Shown here piece after piece: positions 15,689-25,702 of a DNA stretch of 64,000 nucleotides; position 1 is the first letter of the stretch; the number at the start of each line of letters is the position of its first letter. The DNA comes from Paracoccaceae bacterium (GTDB lineage: Bacteria; Pseudomonadota; Alphaproteobacteria; Rhodobacterales; Rhodobacteraceae), in NCBI GenBank assembly GCA_014872815.1, contig WKFK01000015.1, positions 620,001 through 684,000 of the forward strand. The letters run 5' to 3'. Under the pieces are notes generated by a model, which was not told the origin of the DNA, searched no databases, and worked only from the letters and a program-made list of their open reading frames with translations. Both the position numbers and the translations under genes were made by a program.

Positions 15689-17757
15689 GCGCGGCGGAGG
15701 CTGTGCCAGTGAGCGGGGGACGCAAGCTGGAGCTGACACGTGGAAGTCAGGCTGCGCTCTTTGTGCTGGCAGTGGTTCTGACGTGCCGCCTGCTTGGGGC
15801 GCAGTTTGAGTGGCTGGTGAAATGGCCCGCCGCCTTGACCGTGCCGATGACTGACTGGATGACCTGGCTGGTGGGCGGTTTTCTGGATGTTTTCAAGCCC
15901 ATCGCCCGCGCTTTCACCTTTTTGGTGAGCTACCCGATGGAAGGGGTTGGCTGGCTCTTGAACGCTTTGCCGTGGCCCATGACCGTGGCGCTTGTAACAG
16001 CGCTGGGTTGGATCATTGGTGGGTTGCGCATGGCTGCGCTGGGCTTCTTTGGGCTGATGTTTGTGGTGTTCTCCGGCTACTGGACCGAAGGCATGAACAC
16101 GCTGGCATTGGTCGCAGTTTCGGTGCCGTTGGCGCTGTTCCTTGGCACCGCGATTGGCATTGCGGCGTTTGAATTTCCACGTGTGAAAGGCGCGGTAAAC
16201 GCACTTCTGGACGTGATGCAGACGGTGCCGACTTTTGCCTATCTCACCCCCTTGCTTGTGCTTTTTGGCTTTGGGCCTGTGGTGGGTCTGATTGCCTCAG
16301 CGATCTATGCGGCGCCGCCGATGGCGCGCAATGTGCTCTTGGGGCTTGAGCGGGTCGATACGGAAATCCGTGAGGCTGCAGTGATGTCTGGTGGCACGCG
16401 GCGGCAGCAGTTGTTCCTTGTGGAGCTGCCTGCGGCGACGCAGCAAATCATGATTGGCGTGAACCAATGTCTGATGGCCGCTCTGTCGATGGTGATCATC
16501 GCTGCGGTGATTGGCGGGTTTCAGGATATTGGCTGGGAAGTGCTGTTGACTATGCGCAAGGCGCTGTTTGGACAGGCCTTTCTGGCGGGCTCTGTGATTG
16601 TGGTCTTTGCCATCATCATTGACCGCATGTCCGCCGCCTTGGCCGAGCCGCGTCCGCAGCAGGACCGCAAAGTCGCTTTTGGCATACTTGGCGCTGGGCT
16701 TTTGGTGACGCTTTGGTCCGTGATTGCGGGGTGGTCTCCAAGCGGATTTGCAGCGCTAGATGGCGTTGCGGCTTGGGTGGATACAGGTGTCGGCAGCTTC
16801 ACCGGAAATCATGGCGCCACATTGGATGCGGTCAAAAACACCTCGATGTTTTACGGGCTTTTGCCACTGCGGATTGGGCTTGCGGAGGCGGTGTTGCCGT
16901 TCACATGGGGTTTTTTGTGGACCGCGAAACACACGGCCATGCTTTACGGCGTGGCTGCGGTTATCTCATTGATTTTGATCCTGAAAGGTCGTGTGACCGC
17001 GGGGCTGGTGGTGATGATCCTGGCTTATGTGGCGGAGATTGGCATTGCACATTTGGCCTGGCCGGTGGTGATCTTTGGCGCAGGGGCAATTGGCTGGGTC
17101 GCTGGCGGGTGGAAGCTGGCGCGGCTGGCGGTGACCCTGTTGGGGCTGGTGCTGATTTCCGGCCTGTGGGAGCGGGCGCTGTTGTCTCTGTATCTTTCGG
17201 GTGCGGCCGTGTTTGCCTGTGCCATCGTCGGCGGCGCCTTAGGGCTGTGGAGCGCCATGAGCACTACGGCCTGGGCGATCATCCGGCCGATCTGTGATCT
17301 GCTGCAAACCATCCCATTGTTTGTCTTCCTGATCCCGGTGCTGATGTTCTTCCAGATCGGAGAATTCTCAGCGTTTCTCGCCATTTGCATGTACGCCGTG
17401 GTGCCGATGATCCGCTACACGCGCCATGGTTTGACCAGCACGCCGGACGAGATTCTGGAGGCGGCCACGGCCAGCGGCGCAGGCAAGTGGCAGACCATGT
17501 TTGAGGTGCGCGCGCCCTTTGCGGCACCGACCATTCTGCTCGGGTTGAACCAGACCATTCTCTATGCCTTTGCCATGCTGGTGATTGCGGCGCTGATCGG
17601 CACCACGGGGTTGGGACAGTCGATCTACTTGGCGTTGGGTCAGGCTGATGTGGGTCTTGGCATCACGGCAGGGGCAGCCATGGCGATCCTGGCGTTGGTG
17701 GCGGATCGCTTGGTGCAGGGCTTTGCGGAGGAACGTCGGCAGGCGCTTGGGCTGTAA
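15685..17757 (+). CDS. proW: Fused double permease of the betaine-type ABC transporter
   Basis: The 690-residue product is twice the usual ProW length. It contains two binding-protein-dependent permease domains. The first has PLALFLGTAIGIAAFEFPRVKGAVNALLDVMQTVPTFAYL-type sequence near residue 150 and the EAA loop EAAVMSGGTRRQQLFLVELPAA. The second, near residues 500-680, has DLLQTIPLFVFLIPVLMFF and the EAA loop EAATASGAGKWQTMFEVRAPFA. A linker with four or five extra helices joins them. One chain can therefore supply both halves of the channel. The fusion is a real single frame and not a merge across a stop. A terminator follows. Confidence 0.92.
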   Translation: MSAAEAVPVSGGRKLELTRGSQAALFVLAVVLTCRLLGAQFEWLVKWPAALTVPMTDWMTWLVGGFLDVFKPIARAFTFLVSYPMEGVGWLLNALPWPMTVALVTALGWIIGGLRMAALGFFGLMFVVFSGYWTEGMNTLALVAVSVPLALFLGTAIGIAAFEFPRVKGAVNALLDVMQTVPTFAYLTPLLVLFGFGPVVGLIASAIYAAPPMARNVLLGLERVDTEIREAAVMSGGTRRQQLFLVELPAATQQIMIGVNQCLMAALSMVIIAAVIGGFQDIGWEVLLTMRKALFGQAFLAGSVIVVFAIIIDRMSAALAEPRPQQDRKVAFGILGAGLLVTLWSVIAGWSPSGFAALDGVAAWVDTGVGSFTGNHGATLDAVKNTSMFYGLLPLRIGLAEAVLPFTWGFLWTAKHTAMLYGVAAVISLILILKGRVTAGLVVMILAYVAEIGIAHLAWPVVIFGAGAIGWVAGGWKLARLAVTLLGLVLISGLWERALLSLYLSGAAVFACAIVGGALGLWSAMSTTAWAIIRPICDLLQTIPLFVFLIPVLMFFQIGEFSAFLAICMYAVVPMIRYTRHGLTSTPDEILEAATASGAGKWQTMFEVRAPFAAPTILLGLNQTILYAFAMLVIAALIGTTGLGQSIYLALGQADVGLGITAGAAMAILALVADRLVQGFAEERRQALGL

Positions 17758-17762
17758 ATAGG

Positions 17763-17801
17763 GGCGAATCGGGGGTAACACTCCGACTCGCCTGGCTTTT
17801 T
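17763..17801 (+). terminator. Terminator after proW
   Basis: GGCGAATCGG pairs with CCGACTCGCC with one mismatch, and a run of five T follows after TGGC. It begins 6 bp after the stop of proW. Confidence 0.65.
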
Positions 17802-18051
17802 GCCTTTCGGTATCGCGGCTGTTTTGCGTCGGTATTGCGTCGGTGCGATTTTGCGGAAATGCCTTTGTAAACAAGGCGCGCGCTGTTGCGGTTGGAGCTT
17901 GGTGACTGCACCGCCCGCTGGGGGAACGCGGGACGCAACGAAACCCGGATTTGCAATACTGTGCCGGGCAGGACACACTTGATCTTGGTGGATCACTGTC
18001 CAGAATGGGCGGTTGAGTGGATTTTTAAGATTTCGGGGGGATTGTGCATCA
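17802..18051. other. Intergenic region without a recognised feature
   Basis: The 250 bp between the proW terminator and the TPR gene contain no supported gene, tRNA or clear promoter. The only element of note is a G-rich run, GGGGGG, about 11 nt before the ATG at 18052. Confidence 0.5.
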
Positions 18052-19380
18052 ATGCCAAGTCCTAACGAGTCCAGCGGTATGACCTACAAAATAGCCCCGG
18101 ATGTGATCCGGGTTGCCACCGGGCGTGTTTGCGGCAGTCAGGTGTTTCAAATGGCCAAGCAGCAAGAGGTGCTGCTGAGGTTTATGGTGGACGAATACCT
18201 AGCTGGCCGGGCCACACAAGGCAGCCGTGATGCTGTGGTTGGGGCATTCTACGCAGATTGGCCGGAAGAAGAGGTCGCCCAAAAGCTGCTTTGGGCGCTG
18301 GGCCGCCTTTCTGAGAAATTGGCGGAATATTACGCGGACGATGGGGCAGATGATCCGATCCGCATTTTTGTGGATCGCCACAATTGTGCTGTGCAGTTTG
18401 AGATGTGGGAGGCTGACACGGCCTCAAGTACGGCCCCGGTGCGCAAGCCACCTGCACGTATCTTGGTTGTGGTTGGCGCACTCTTGGCGGTGGCAATCGG
18501 ATGGGCTGCGATGGAGCTGATGCCGACAGGTGTGGCAGACGGCCCCAAAGCTGAGCGCCCCGGTACTCTTGATAGTGTCACAGACGGTGCTGAGCTGCCA
18601 TTTGATCCCGACGACATGTCTGTTGCCGGGGTGATTGATGCAGCCCGGAGCTTCCAATACCCGATGCTGGATTTGGAGCGTCAAAAGGTGGCCATCGCCT
18701 TGTCCAGAGAGGCCATGGCCCGCGCGCCTGAGAATGCGAGGGGCTATGCGACGGCGGCGTATTCCTTGGCGATCATGGCGAACTTCACCACGGGAGGCGC
18801 TTTGTCTCGCCGGTATCTGCAAGAGGCGTCCGTTCTGAACGAGCAGGCGATGGCGATCGCGCCGGATGACAGTTGGGTGCAAGTGAGCGCGGCTGTCGTC
18901 GCCTTGGCGGAGCAGGATCTTGCAACCGCAATGGACCTGTCAAAAGCTGGATACGCGCGTGGACAGGAGGATGGTTTTGTCGCCCATACCTATGCGACGA
19001 TCGCGCAGTTTACCGGACAGTTTGAGGAAGTTCTGATCGCAAATGCGCCCGAAACTATCGATCCCAACGATCCCATAAGGCTGATACGAGAACGGATATA
19101 CGCCTTTGCCCGGTTCCACGTTGGCGACTATGAGGAAACCATTCGGGTCATAGAGGCTGGCACGGAGGCGGGGGAAGCCCACAATATTTCGTCGATGTTG
19201 TATTTGGCGGCCGCCTATCAAGCGGTCAATGAACAAGAACAGGCCAGCGCCTTGGTTTCGGACATTCAAACCAATTGGCCGACTCTGCGCACGGATTTAG
19301 TGGCATCCATGTTCTTTCATGATCCGGACCATGCCGAGGTTTTGATACAGCACCTGTCGGCCGCGGGAATGCCGTTCTAA
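18052..19380 (+). CDS. Membrane-anchored TPR protein with degenerate N-terminal regulator-like domain
   Basis: The 442-residue product (start ATG at 18052; 18079 is an alternative) has three parts. Residues 35-118, with QQEVLLRFMVDEYLAGRA and SEKLAEYYADDGADDPIRI, resemble the N-terminal domain that precedes TPR regions in many alphaproteobacterial winged-helix or adenylate-cyclase-like proteins, though with loss of several consensus positions. Residues 136-157 form one membrane helix. Residues 200-440 consist of helical TPR-like repeats (EARAPENARGYATAAYSLA and VSAAVVALAEQDLATAM are examples). It stands alone with nothing indicating a partner. The function is unknown; a signalling or scaffold role is a guess. 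Confidence 0.75.
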   Translation: MPSPNESSGMTYKIAPDVIRVATGRVCGSQVFQMAKQQEVLLRFMVDEYLAGRATQGSRDAVVGAFYADWPEEEVAQKLLWALGRLSEKLAEYYADDGADDPIRIFVDRHNCAVQFEMWEADTASSTAPVRKPPARILVVVGALLAVAIGWAAMELMPTGVADGPKAERPGTLDSVTDGAELPFDPDDMSVAGVIDAARSFQYPMLDLERQKVAIALSREAMARAPENARGYATAAYSLAIMANFTTGGALSRRYLQEASVLNEQAMAIAPDDSWVQVSAAVVALAEQDLATAMDLSKAGYARGQEDGFVAHTYATIAQFTGQFEEVLIANAPETIDPNDPIRLIRERIYAFARFHVGDYEETIRVIEAGTEAGEAHNISSMLYLAAAYQAVNEQEQASALVSDIQTNWPTLRTDLVASMFFHDPDHAEVLIQHLSAAGMPF

Positions 19381-19392
19381 AAGCACGAGTGC

Positions 19393-19578
19393 TCAGAAAT
19401 CGATGGCGATGCCTTTTTTCTCCCAGTCGCCGTAGCGCACAGGTTCTGGACCGTCGCGGCCACCAAGTTCGGTGGGCAGCTCCAGCTCTTTGGCCTTCTT
19501 GCGGCGGTCTTCGGCCTCGGCCAACGCGCGTTTGGCGGCTTCGGGCAGGTCGTCGCGGATCTCGGGGGTGTCCGTCAT
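19393..19578 (-). CDS. DUF1674 / SDHAF4-family protein
   Basis: The 61-residue product starts at MTDTPE, at 19578, with GGAACC before it; the frame stays open far upstream but only as antisense to rsmB. The C-terminal motif ELGGRDGPEPVRYGDWEKKGIAIDF is the DUF1674 signature, shared with the mitochondrial SDHAF4 factor that assists assembly of the flavinylated succinate dehydrogenase subunit. A role in succinate dehydrogenase assembly is inferred from that homology. It is divergent from rsmB and converges on the TPR gene. Confidence 0.9.
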   Translation of the reverse strand: MTDTPEIRDDLPEAAKRALAEAEDRRKKAKELELPTELGGRDGPEPVRYGDWEKKGIAIDF

Positions 19579-19653
19579 GAGAGGGTTCCTTTCAGGCTTA
19601 TGCCTTGATATACGCGCCCGTCTGCTGTTCTCAACCCCGCAAGGAATGTCTGT

Positions 19654-20925
19654 ATGTCCAAATCCGGTTACCAAGCCCGCCGCAGTGCCGTGCATCTGCT
19701 TGATCAGGTCATGGACAAGGGGCGGCTGTTGTCGGAGGTGATTGGCGGTGGCGCGTTGCAGAAGCTGGCGCCGGAAGACCGCGCGCGGGCGCAGCGGCTG
19801 GCGACAGAGACGCTGCGCAATCTGGAGCGGGCCGATCGGATTTTGCAGAAACACCTGAAGAAAACCCCGGCGATCACGGTGCAGAATGTGCTGCGCATGG
19901 CGACGGTGGAGCTGTGTCAGGGCGGGGCTGCGCATGGTGTGATCAACGACGCGGTGGAGATCGTTGCCAAGGGTAAACGCACGGCGGGAATGAAAGGTCT
20001 GACCAACGCGGTGCTGCGCAAAGTGGCGGACAAAGGCGTGGATGAGTGGGACAAGCTGCGGGTGCCGCGCTTGCCCAAGTGGCTGCGCAAACCGCTGGCG
20101 CAGGCCTATGGCAATGAGGCGATGCTGAGCATTGAGGCGGCGCATTTTGCCGGAGCGCCACTGGATTTGACCGCCAAAGAGGACGCTTCGGCGGTGGCTG
20201 AGGCCGTGGGGGGCGAGTTGCTCCCAACAGGATCGGTGCGTTTGCAGGATGCCGGACAGGTCACGGCGCTGGAAGGGTTCAAGCAGGGCGCGTGGTGGGT
20301 GCAGGATGCAGCGGCAGCGATTCCGGCGCGGGTGTTGAATGCGCAGCCGGGTGAGAAGGTGCTGGATTTGTGTGCCGCGCCAGGCGGGAAGACCATGCAG
20401 GTGGCGGCAGCTGGAGCGAAAGTGACGGCGGTAGATGACAACCTGGCGCGCATGGAGCGGCTTCAGGAAAACATGAAACGTGTGCAGCTCAAGGCCAATG
20501 TGGTGGTTGGCGATGTGATGGCGCAAGAAGGCCTGTATGACGCGATCCTGTTGGACGCGCCGTGTTCGGCCACCGGTACCATTCGCCGCCATCCGGATTT
20601 GCCCTTTGCCAAAGACGGCAGCGAGTTTGGCGATCTGATTGGCATGCAGGAAGTGTTTCTTGATCACGCGCTTGGCTTGCTGAAGCCGGGTGGGCGGTTG
20701 GTGTTTTGCACCTGCTCGTTGTTGCCGGACGAAGGTGAAGTGCAAGTCGAAGAAGCGGTGGAACGCTGGGCGGATGTGACCGTGGATCGCGAGGCTGTGC
20801 TGGTCGACGGCGTTGATCCGGCTTGGATTACGGAAGAAGGCGGCCTGCGGTTGCGGCCGGATTATTGGGCGGACAAAGGCGGCATGGACGGGTTCTACGT
20901 GGCTTTGCTGCGCAAAGGTCAGTGA
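19654..20925 (+). CDS. rsmB: 16S rRNA (cytosine(967)-C5)-methyltransferase RsmB
   Basis: The 423-residue product has an N-terminal NusB-like domain (residues about 5-135) and a SAM-dependent methyltransferase domain. Motifs are VLDLCAAPGGKTMQVAA (SAM binding), LDAPCSATGTIRRHPD and LVFCTCSLLPDEGE; the two cysteines in PCS and TCS act in catalysis and product release. It methylates C967 of 16S rRNA in E. coli. The order rsmB, heparinase-like gene, purH is typical of the Roseobacter group as I recall it. Confidence 0.94.
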   Translation: MSKSGYQARRSAVHLLDQVMDKGRLLSEVIGGGALQKLAPEDRARAQRLATETLRNLERADRILQKHLKKTPAITVQNVLRMATVELCQGGAAHGVINDAVEIVAKGKRTAGMKGLTNAVLRKVADKGVDEWDKLRVPRLPKWLRKPLAQAYGNEAMLSIEAAHFAGAPLDLTAKEDASAVAEAVGGELLPTGSVRLQDAGQVTALEGFKQGAWWVQDAAAAIPARVLNAQPGEKVLDLCAAPGGKTMQVAAAGAKVTAVDDNLARMERLQENMKRVQLKANVVVGDVMAQEGLYDAILLDAPCSATGTIRRHPDLPFAKDGSEFGDLIGMQEVFLDHALGLLKPGGRLVFCTCSLLPDEGEVQVEEAVERWADVTVDREAVLVDGVDPAWITEEGGLRLRPDYWADKGGMDGFYVALLRKGQ

Positions 20926-21027
20926 GCTTTTGCCGGTGAACCGAGCTGAGCCGATTCAATCGGTGACTCAGCGCTAACACCTCGCTACACTCTCGCCAAA
21001 CGCCAAGAGAGCGTAGAGGCAGAGTGG

Positions 21028-22770
21028 ATGTCCAAACCAGAAAGCATATCGGCGCGCTGGACACGGTTTAATCACCGTGTGGCGGCCCGGATCAGCACCC
21101 GTGCGCGCCCTGCGACGGGGTTCACCAGTATGCCGGAACCACGCACCATTGGGCTGTTTGCCCGCGGGAAGCAGTTGGTGGCGGGCAATTTCCTGTTTGC
21201 GGGTCATTTGATCAGCGCCCCTAAGACGTCGATGTGGGATATTGATGTGCCGGATGATGTCTTTGCCGAAGAGCAGCATGGCTTTGCCTGGTTGGATGAT
21301 CTGGCGGCGGTGGGGGATATGCCGGCGCGGGAGCGGGCACAGGAATGGGTCTGGCGTTGGATTGACCGCTATGGCCGTGGCGCGGGACCGGGGTGGATAC
21401 CGGATTTGGCGGGGCGGCGTCTGATCCGCTGGATCAGCCATGCGATTTTCCTGCTCAGGGCGCGGGATTCAGCGCAGTCTGAGGATTTTTACCGCTCGCT
21501 GGCGCAGCAGACGATTTTCCTCTCCAAACGCTGGCACAAGACCGTGCCGGGGTTGCCGCGGTTTGAGGCGCTCACCGGCCTGATCTACGCCGGTTTGGCT
21601 CTGGAAGGCATGTCACAGCATGTGGAGCCGGCGCTCAAAGCGCTGGACAAGGAATGTGAGCGGCAGGTGGACGAGGAAGGCGGGATTCCAACCCGCAATC
21701 CCGAAGAGCTGCTCGAAGTGTTTACATTGCTGACCTGGGCGGCGACGGCGCTGAAGGAAGCGGGGCGCAAACCGTCGGCGATGCATATGCAGGCGATTGA
21801 GCGCATTGCGCCCACGTTGCGCACCTTGCGCCATTCCGATGGCGGTTTGGCGCGGTTCCACGGCGGTGGGCGCGGTATGGAAGGGCGGCTTGATTCCGCA
21901 CTGGCGGAAAGCGGCAACAAGACACGTCAGGCAGATGGTCTGGCGATGGGATATGCGCGGCTGTCAGCCGGGCGCACCAGCGTGGTGATTGATGCCAGCC
22001 CGCCGCCAACCGGGCCAAGCTCGCTGAATGCCCATGCGTCCACGTTGGCGTTTGAACTGACCAGCGGGCGGCGGCCTTTGGTGGTGAACTGCGGCTCTGG
22101 GGCAAGTTTTGGCGAAGACTGGCGTCGGTTTGGACGGGCGACACCGTCGCATTCCACAGTCACGGTGGATGAGCTGTCCAGCGCGCGTCTTGGGCAAGAA
22201 GGACGTGGCTGGCGCGAAGAGCAACTGGTGGATGCGCCCAAAGATGTGCCGATCCAGATGAGCCAAGCGCCGGACGGGCTGCGGTTTGAAGGCGGGCATG
22301 ACGGCTATATCGCGTCGCACGGGCTGACCCATGCGCGGACATTGGAGCTGACCTTTGATGGCCGCGGGATGGCGGGCGAAGACCTGATCATTGCGATGGA
22401 AGATTCGGCCAAGCGGCGGTTTGACAAGGCGATGGACGAAGGTGCGTTGCAGGGAATCCCCTTTGAAATCGCGTTCCACTTGCATCCGGAAGTCGATGCC
22501 TCGCTTGATATGGGTGGTGCGGCGGTGTCGATTGCGCTCAAAAGCGGCGAACTTTGGGTGTTCCGGCATGATGCGATCGCCAAAATGCGGCTTGATGCCA
22601 GTGTTTTCCTCGAAAAAGGGCGATTAAAGCCGCGTGCGACCAAACAAATCGTTCTATCTGGCGTGGCAATGGAGTATGCGACCCGCATCCGGTGGTCGCT
22701 GAGCAAAGCGCATGAGACCAATGTGGCAATCAGGGACCTGAACCGGGACGAAATGGATTTGAACACCTGA
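21028..22770 (+). CDS. Heparinase II/III family protein
   Basis: The 580-residue product has an all-helical N-terminal part (residues about 20-300, with [36 protein letters not shown] and FLSKRWHKT) and a C-terminal beta-rich domain from about 310 with [38 protein letters not shown] and [16 protein letters not shown]. This is the architecture of heparinase II/III-like polysaccharide lyases. No signal peptide is visible. The true substrate is unknown. In this order, between rsmB and purH, it may act on cell-envelope or storage glycans, which is inference. Confidence 0.88.
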   Translation: MSKPESISARWTRFNHRVAARISTRARPATGFTSMPEPRTIGLFARGKQLVAGNFLFAGHLISAPKTSMWDIDVPDDVFAEEQHGFAWLDDLAAVGDMPARERAQEWVWRWIDRYGRGAGPGWIPDLAGRRLIRWISHAIFLLRARDSAQSEDFYRSLAQQTIFLSKRWHKTVPGLPRFEALTGLIYAGLALEGMSQHVEPALKALDKECERQVDEEGGIPTRNPEELLEVFTLLTWAATALKEAGRKPSAMHMQAIERIAPTLRTLRHSDGGLARFHGGGRGMEGRLDSALAESGNKTRQADGLAMGYARLSAGRTSVVIDASPPPTGPSSLNAHASTLAFELTSGRRPLVVNCGSGASFGEDWRRFGRATPSHSTVTVDELSSARLGQEGRGWREEQLVDAPKDVPIQMSQAPDGLRFEGGHDGYIASHGLTHARTLELTFDGRGMAGEDLIIAMEDSAKRRFDKAMDEGALQGIPFEIAFHLHPEVDASLDMGGAAVSIALKSGELWVFRHDAIAKMRLDASVFLEKGRLKPRATKQIVLSGVAMEYATRIRWSLSKAHETNVAIRDLNRDEMDLNT

Positions 22771-22789
22771 GCCCAAGGACCCTATCCCG

Positions 22790-24379
22790 ATGAGCGACCT
22801 CCAGCCTATTCGCCGCGCCCTGATTTCCGTGTCTGACAAGACCGGTCTGATCGACCTCGCCAAAGCCCTTTCAGATCGCGGCGTGGAACTGCTCTCCACC
22901 GGCGGGTCCGCCAAAGCGATGCGCGATGCGGGGCTGGACGTGAAAGACGTGTCTGAGGTCACTGGCTTTCCGGAAATGATGGATGGGCGCGTGAAGACTC
23001 TGCACCCGAAGGTGCACGGCGGTCTGCTGGCGCTGCGCGACAATGACGACCACGTTGCGGCGATGGACGAACACGGCATTGGCGGCATCGATCTGTTGGT
23101 GGTGAACCTCTACCCGTTCGAAGCGACCGTAGCGGCGGGTGCCGACTATGACACCTGCATCGAGAACATCGACATCGGTGGCCCGGCGATGATCCGTGCG
23201 GCGTCCAAGAACCATGGCTTTGTAAACGTGATTGTGGACGTGGAAGACTACGCACCTCTGCTGGCCGAGCTGGACGCCAACGACGGCCAGACTTCTTATG
23301 CGTTCCGCCAGAAGCAGGCGCAGATCGCTTATGCCCGCACCGCAGCCTATGACGCGGCTGTGTCCACCTGGATGGCGGAGCAACTGGCATTGGAAGCACC
23401 ACGCCGCCGCGCCTTTGCCGGTGAAGTGAAGCAGACCCTGCGCTATGGTGAGAACAGCCACCAGAAAGCGGCGTTTTACACCGATGGCTCCGGTCGTCCC
23501 GGCGTGGCGACTGCGACCCAGTTGCAGGGCAAAGAGCTGTCTTACAACAACATCAATGACACCGACGCGGCGTTTGAGCTGGTCTCCGAGTTTGATCCGG
23601 CGGTGAGCCCTGCTGTGGCAATCATCAAACACGCCAACCCCTGTGGTGTGGCCGTGGGTGCGACTTTGGTTGAGGCTTACCAGAAGGCCTTTGACTGTGA
23701 CCGCACATCCGCGTTTGGCGGCATTGTGGCGCTGAACCAGCCGCTGGACGCAGAGACCGCCAGCAAGATTGTGGAAATCTTCACCGAGGTGGTGATTGCG
23801 CCGGGCGCGTCTGAGGAAGCTAAAGAAATCTTTGCGGCGAAGAAAAACCTGCGCCTGCTGCTGACCGATGGTCTGCCAGATCCACGCGCGCCGATCACAG
23901 CCTATAAGCAGGTTGCCGGTGGTGTGTTGGTGCAGGACAAAGACGTGGGCTACGTCAGCAAAGATGACCTGAAGGTGGTGACCAAAGTGGCGCCGACCGA
24001 CGAGCAACTCGACGATCTGTTCTTTGCCTGGAAAGTGGCGAAACACGTGAAGTCCAACGCCATTGTCTACGTCAAAGGTGGCGCGACGGTCGGTGTTGGC
24101 GCGGGTCAGATGAGCCGTCTGGACAGCGCCAACGTGGCCGCGTCCAAAGCGCAACGTATGGCGGATGAGCTTGGCATGGACGAGAGCCCAGCCAAAGGCT
24201 CTGCGGTGGCCTCTGACGCTTTCTTCCCCTTTGCGGACGGTCTGTTGGAAGCGGCTGCGGCGGGTGGCACCTGTGTGATCCAACCAGGTGGCTCCATGCG
24301 CGATGAGGAGGTCATCAAGGCGGCGGATGAGGCCGGTCTGGCGATGGTCTTCACCGGAATGCGTCACTTCCGTCACTAA
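22790..24379 (+). CDS. purH: Bifunctional AICAR formyltransferase/IMP cyclohydrolase
   Basis: The 529-residue product is PurH, which performs the last two steps of IMP synthesis. The N-terminal MGS-like cyclohydrolase domain (residues 1-195) has [15 protein letters not shown] and [19 protein letters not shown]. The formyltransferase domain has [25 protein letters not shown] and [15 protein letters not shown]. Length is full. It starts 19 bp after the heparinase-like gene and is likely cotranscribed. A 501-codon antisense frame is open here, but it is a by-product of codon bias. Confidence 0.98.
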   Translation: MSDLQPIRRALISVSDKTGLIDLAKALSDRGVELLSTGGSAKAMRDAGLDVKDVSEVTGFPEMMDGRVKTLHPKVHGGLLALRDNDDHVAAMDEHGIGGIDLLVVNLYPFEATVAAGADYDTCIENIDIGGPAMIRAASKNHGFVNVIVDVEDYAPLLAELDANDGQTSYAFRQKQAQIAYARTAAYDAAVSTWMAEQLALEAPRRRAFAGEVKQTLRYGENSHQKAAFYTDGSGRPGVATATQLQGKELSYNNINDTDAAFELVSEFDPAVSPAVAIIKHANPCGVAVGATLVEAYQKAFDCDRTSAFGGIVALNQPLDAETASKIVEIFTEVVIAPGASEEAKEIFAAKKNLRLLLTDGLPDPRAPITAYKQVAGGVLVQDKDVGYVSKDDLKVVTKVAPTDEQLDDLFFAWKVAKHVKSNAIVYVKGGATVGVGAGQMSRLDSANVAASKAQRMADELGMDESPAKGSAVASDAFFPFADGLLEAAAAGGTCVIQPGGSMRDEEVIKAADEAGLAMVFTGMRHFRH

Positions 24380-24548
24380 AAGTGACAGCGTAAATCAGCG
24401 TCAGCGGGTGGTTTCCGGGCCGTCCGCTGGCTTCGCCCTTGTTGCCTCCCACCAAAGTGGCGTAGCATGGGCGTTACTACAGCGGGATTTCGGGACAAAC
24501 CCGGAGCGATGCACAGAGGCAGACAGGCAGAGAAGGAGACGCGACGTG

Positions 24549-25019
24549 ATGCGTCTTGTGTTTTGGGCAGGCTTTTGGGCCTTCATCACCGATCAGGCGA
24601 GCAAATTCCTTGTGCTCAACGCGCTGAACTTGCGCGAGGTGATGCATATTGAGGTTCTGCCACCGTTTTTGCAGTTTCACATGGCGTGGAACCGAGGGGT
24701 GAACTTTGGACTGTTCTCGGACACGCCTGAGGCGGCGAAATGGGTGCTGATCGGTCTGGCCCTGGTGATTTGCGGCTTTGTCTTGCATTGGGTGCGCAAA
24801 GACCCGCCTGGCAAATGGGGCATGATCAGTGCGGGCCTTTTGGTTGGCGGCGCACTTGGCAATGTGATTGACCGGCTTTTGTTTGGCGCGGTTGTGGATT
24901 TCCTGAACATGTCCTGCTGTGGGATCAACAACCCCTATGCGTTCAATCTGGCCGACGTGTGGATTTTTGCCGGCGCCATTGGTTTGGTGCTGTTTACGGG
25001 CGCAAAAACTGAGGCGTGA
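24549..25019 (+). CDS. lspA: Lipoprotein signal peptidase LspA
   Basis: The 156-residue product begins at the ATG at 24549; the in-frame GTG just before it is an alternative, while a start at 24288 would lie within purH. It is a four-helix membrane protease with the two catalytic aspartates in GGALGNVIDRLLFGAVVDF and FNLADVWIFAG, and the early motif AFITDQASKFLV. It cleaves prolipoprotein signal peptides after lipid attachment. The next gene encodes a lipoprotein. Confidence 0.94.
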   Translation: MRLVFWAGFWAFITDQASKFLVLNALNLREVMHIEVLPPFLQFHMAWNRGVNFGLFSDTPEAAKWVLIGLALVICGFVLHWVRKDPPGKWGMISAGLLVGGALGNVIDRLLFGAVVDFLNMSCCGINNPYAFNLADVWIFAGAIGLVLFTGAKTEA

Positions 25020-25072
25020 CCTTCCTGTCAGGATGCGCTAAAGCTGTGCCCAAGTTTTGTGGAGAGGGGCAT

Positions 25073-25591
25073 ATGGGGCTTTTGCGTCTTTTGATTGTGG
25101 GAATGGCTGCGCTGAGTTTGGCGGCTTGCACCTCTGGGAAAACGTTACATAGTAATGCACCAACTGGTGATGGCCCGGATGAATTTTCCGTCATGCCCTC
25201 CAAAGAGCTGACGCAGCCAACAGACTATGCTGCCTTGCCCGCGCCCACGCCAGGTGGCGTGAACCGTACAGATCAGGACCCACTGGGCGATGCGGTGGCT
25301 GCGCTTGGCGGCTCCGCCGCGGCGCGTAGCCCTTACAACACAGGTATTCCTGCGAGCGACGGAGCGCTTGTGAACTACTCGTCCCGTTTGGGGCGTGACG
25401 CGAACATTCGCGCGACCGTTTTGGCGGAGGACGAAGAATTCCGGCGCAAGCGGGGCCGTGGCACCTGGCTGCGGATCAGCAAGAAGGGCCTTTATGAGGA
25501 CGTCTACAAACGGCAGGCACTGGACTACCGCGATGAGTGGTGGAAGTGGAAACGCGCAGGTGCACGGACCCCTGCGGCACCGGTGCAATAA
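25073..25591 (+). CDS. bamF: DUF3035 lipoprotein, BamF-type
   Basis: The 172-residue product starts at the ATG at 25073 after GGAGAGG. It has a lipoprotein signal with lipobox LAAC (cysteine 19), then a proline-rich region with DEFSVMPSKELTQPTDYAALPAPTPGG, which is the DUF3035 signature. In Caulobacter, BamF of this family is a subunit of the outer-membrane BAM complex. The C-terminal part is basic (FRRKRGRGTWLRI, YRDEWWKWKRAGAR). Its place after lspA fits, because LspA processes it. Confidence 0.88.
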   Translation: MGLLRLLIVGMAALSLAACTSGKTLHSNAPTGDGPDEFSVMPSKELTQPTDYAALPAPTPGGVNRTDQDPLGDAVAALGGSAAARSPYNTGIPASDGALVNYSSRLGRDANIRATVLAEDEEFRRKRGRGTWLRISKKGLYEDVYKRQALDYRDEWWKWKRAGARTPAAPVQ

Positions 25592-25648
25592 GAATTCTGG
25601 GCATGAAAGTGCCCAATGTGGCTCACAAATTCGTATGATCTCTTGAAG

Positions 25649-25664
25649 CGCCCCTTCGGGGGCG
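25649..25664 (+). terminator. Short UUCG-loop hairpin between bamF and the M16 genes
   Basis: CGCCCC pairs with GGGGCG around a TTCG tetraloop. There is no T tract, so full termination is doubtful; it may only stabilise or partly attenuate the transcript. Confidence 0.4.
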
Positions 25665-25702
25665 TAACTATTTGTACAAGCCTGTTTTAAGGAGGGTCTT
25701 GG

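Noticed and set aside
19579-20745. Long upstream extension of the minus-strand frame containing the DUF1674 gene
   Set aside because: It lies wholly antisense to rsmB. The DUF1674 match and a ribosome-binding site support the short 61-residue gene only.
22871-24376. 501-codon open frame antisense to purH
   Set aside because: purH is full length with all family motifs. The antisense frame shows no family resemblance and has the composition expected from the complement of GC-rich codons.
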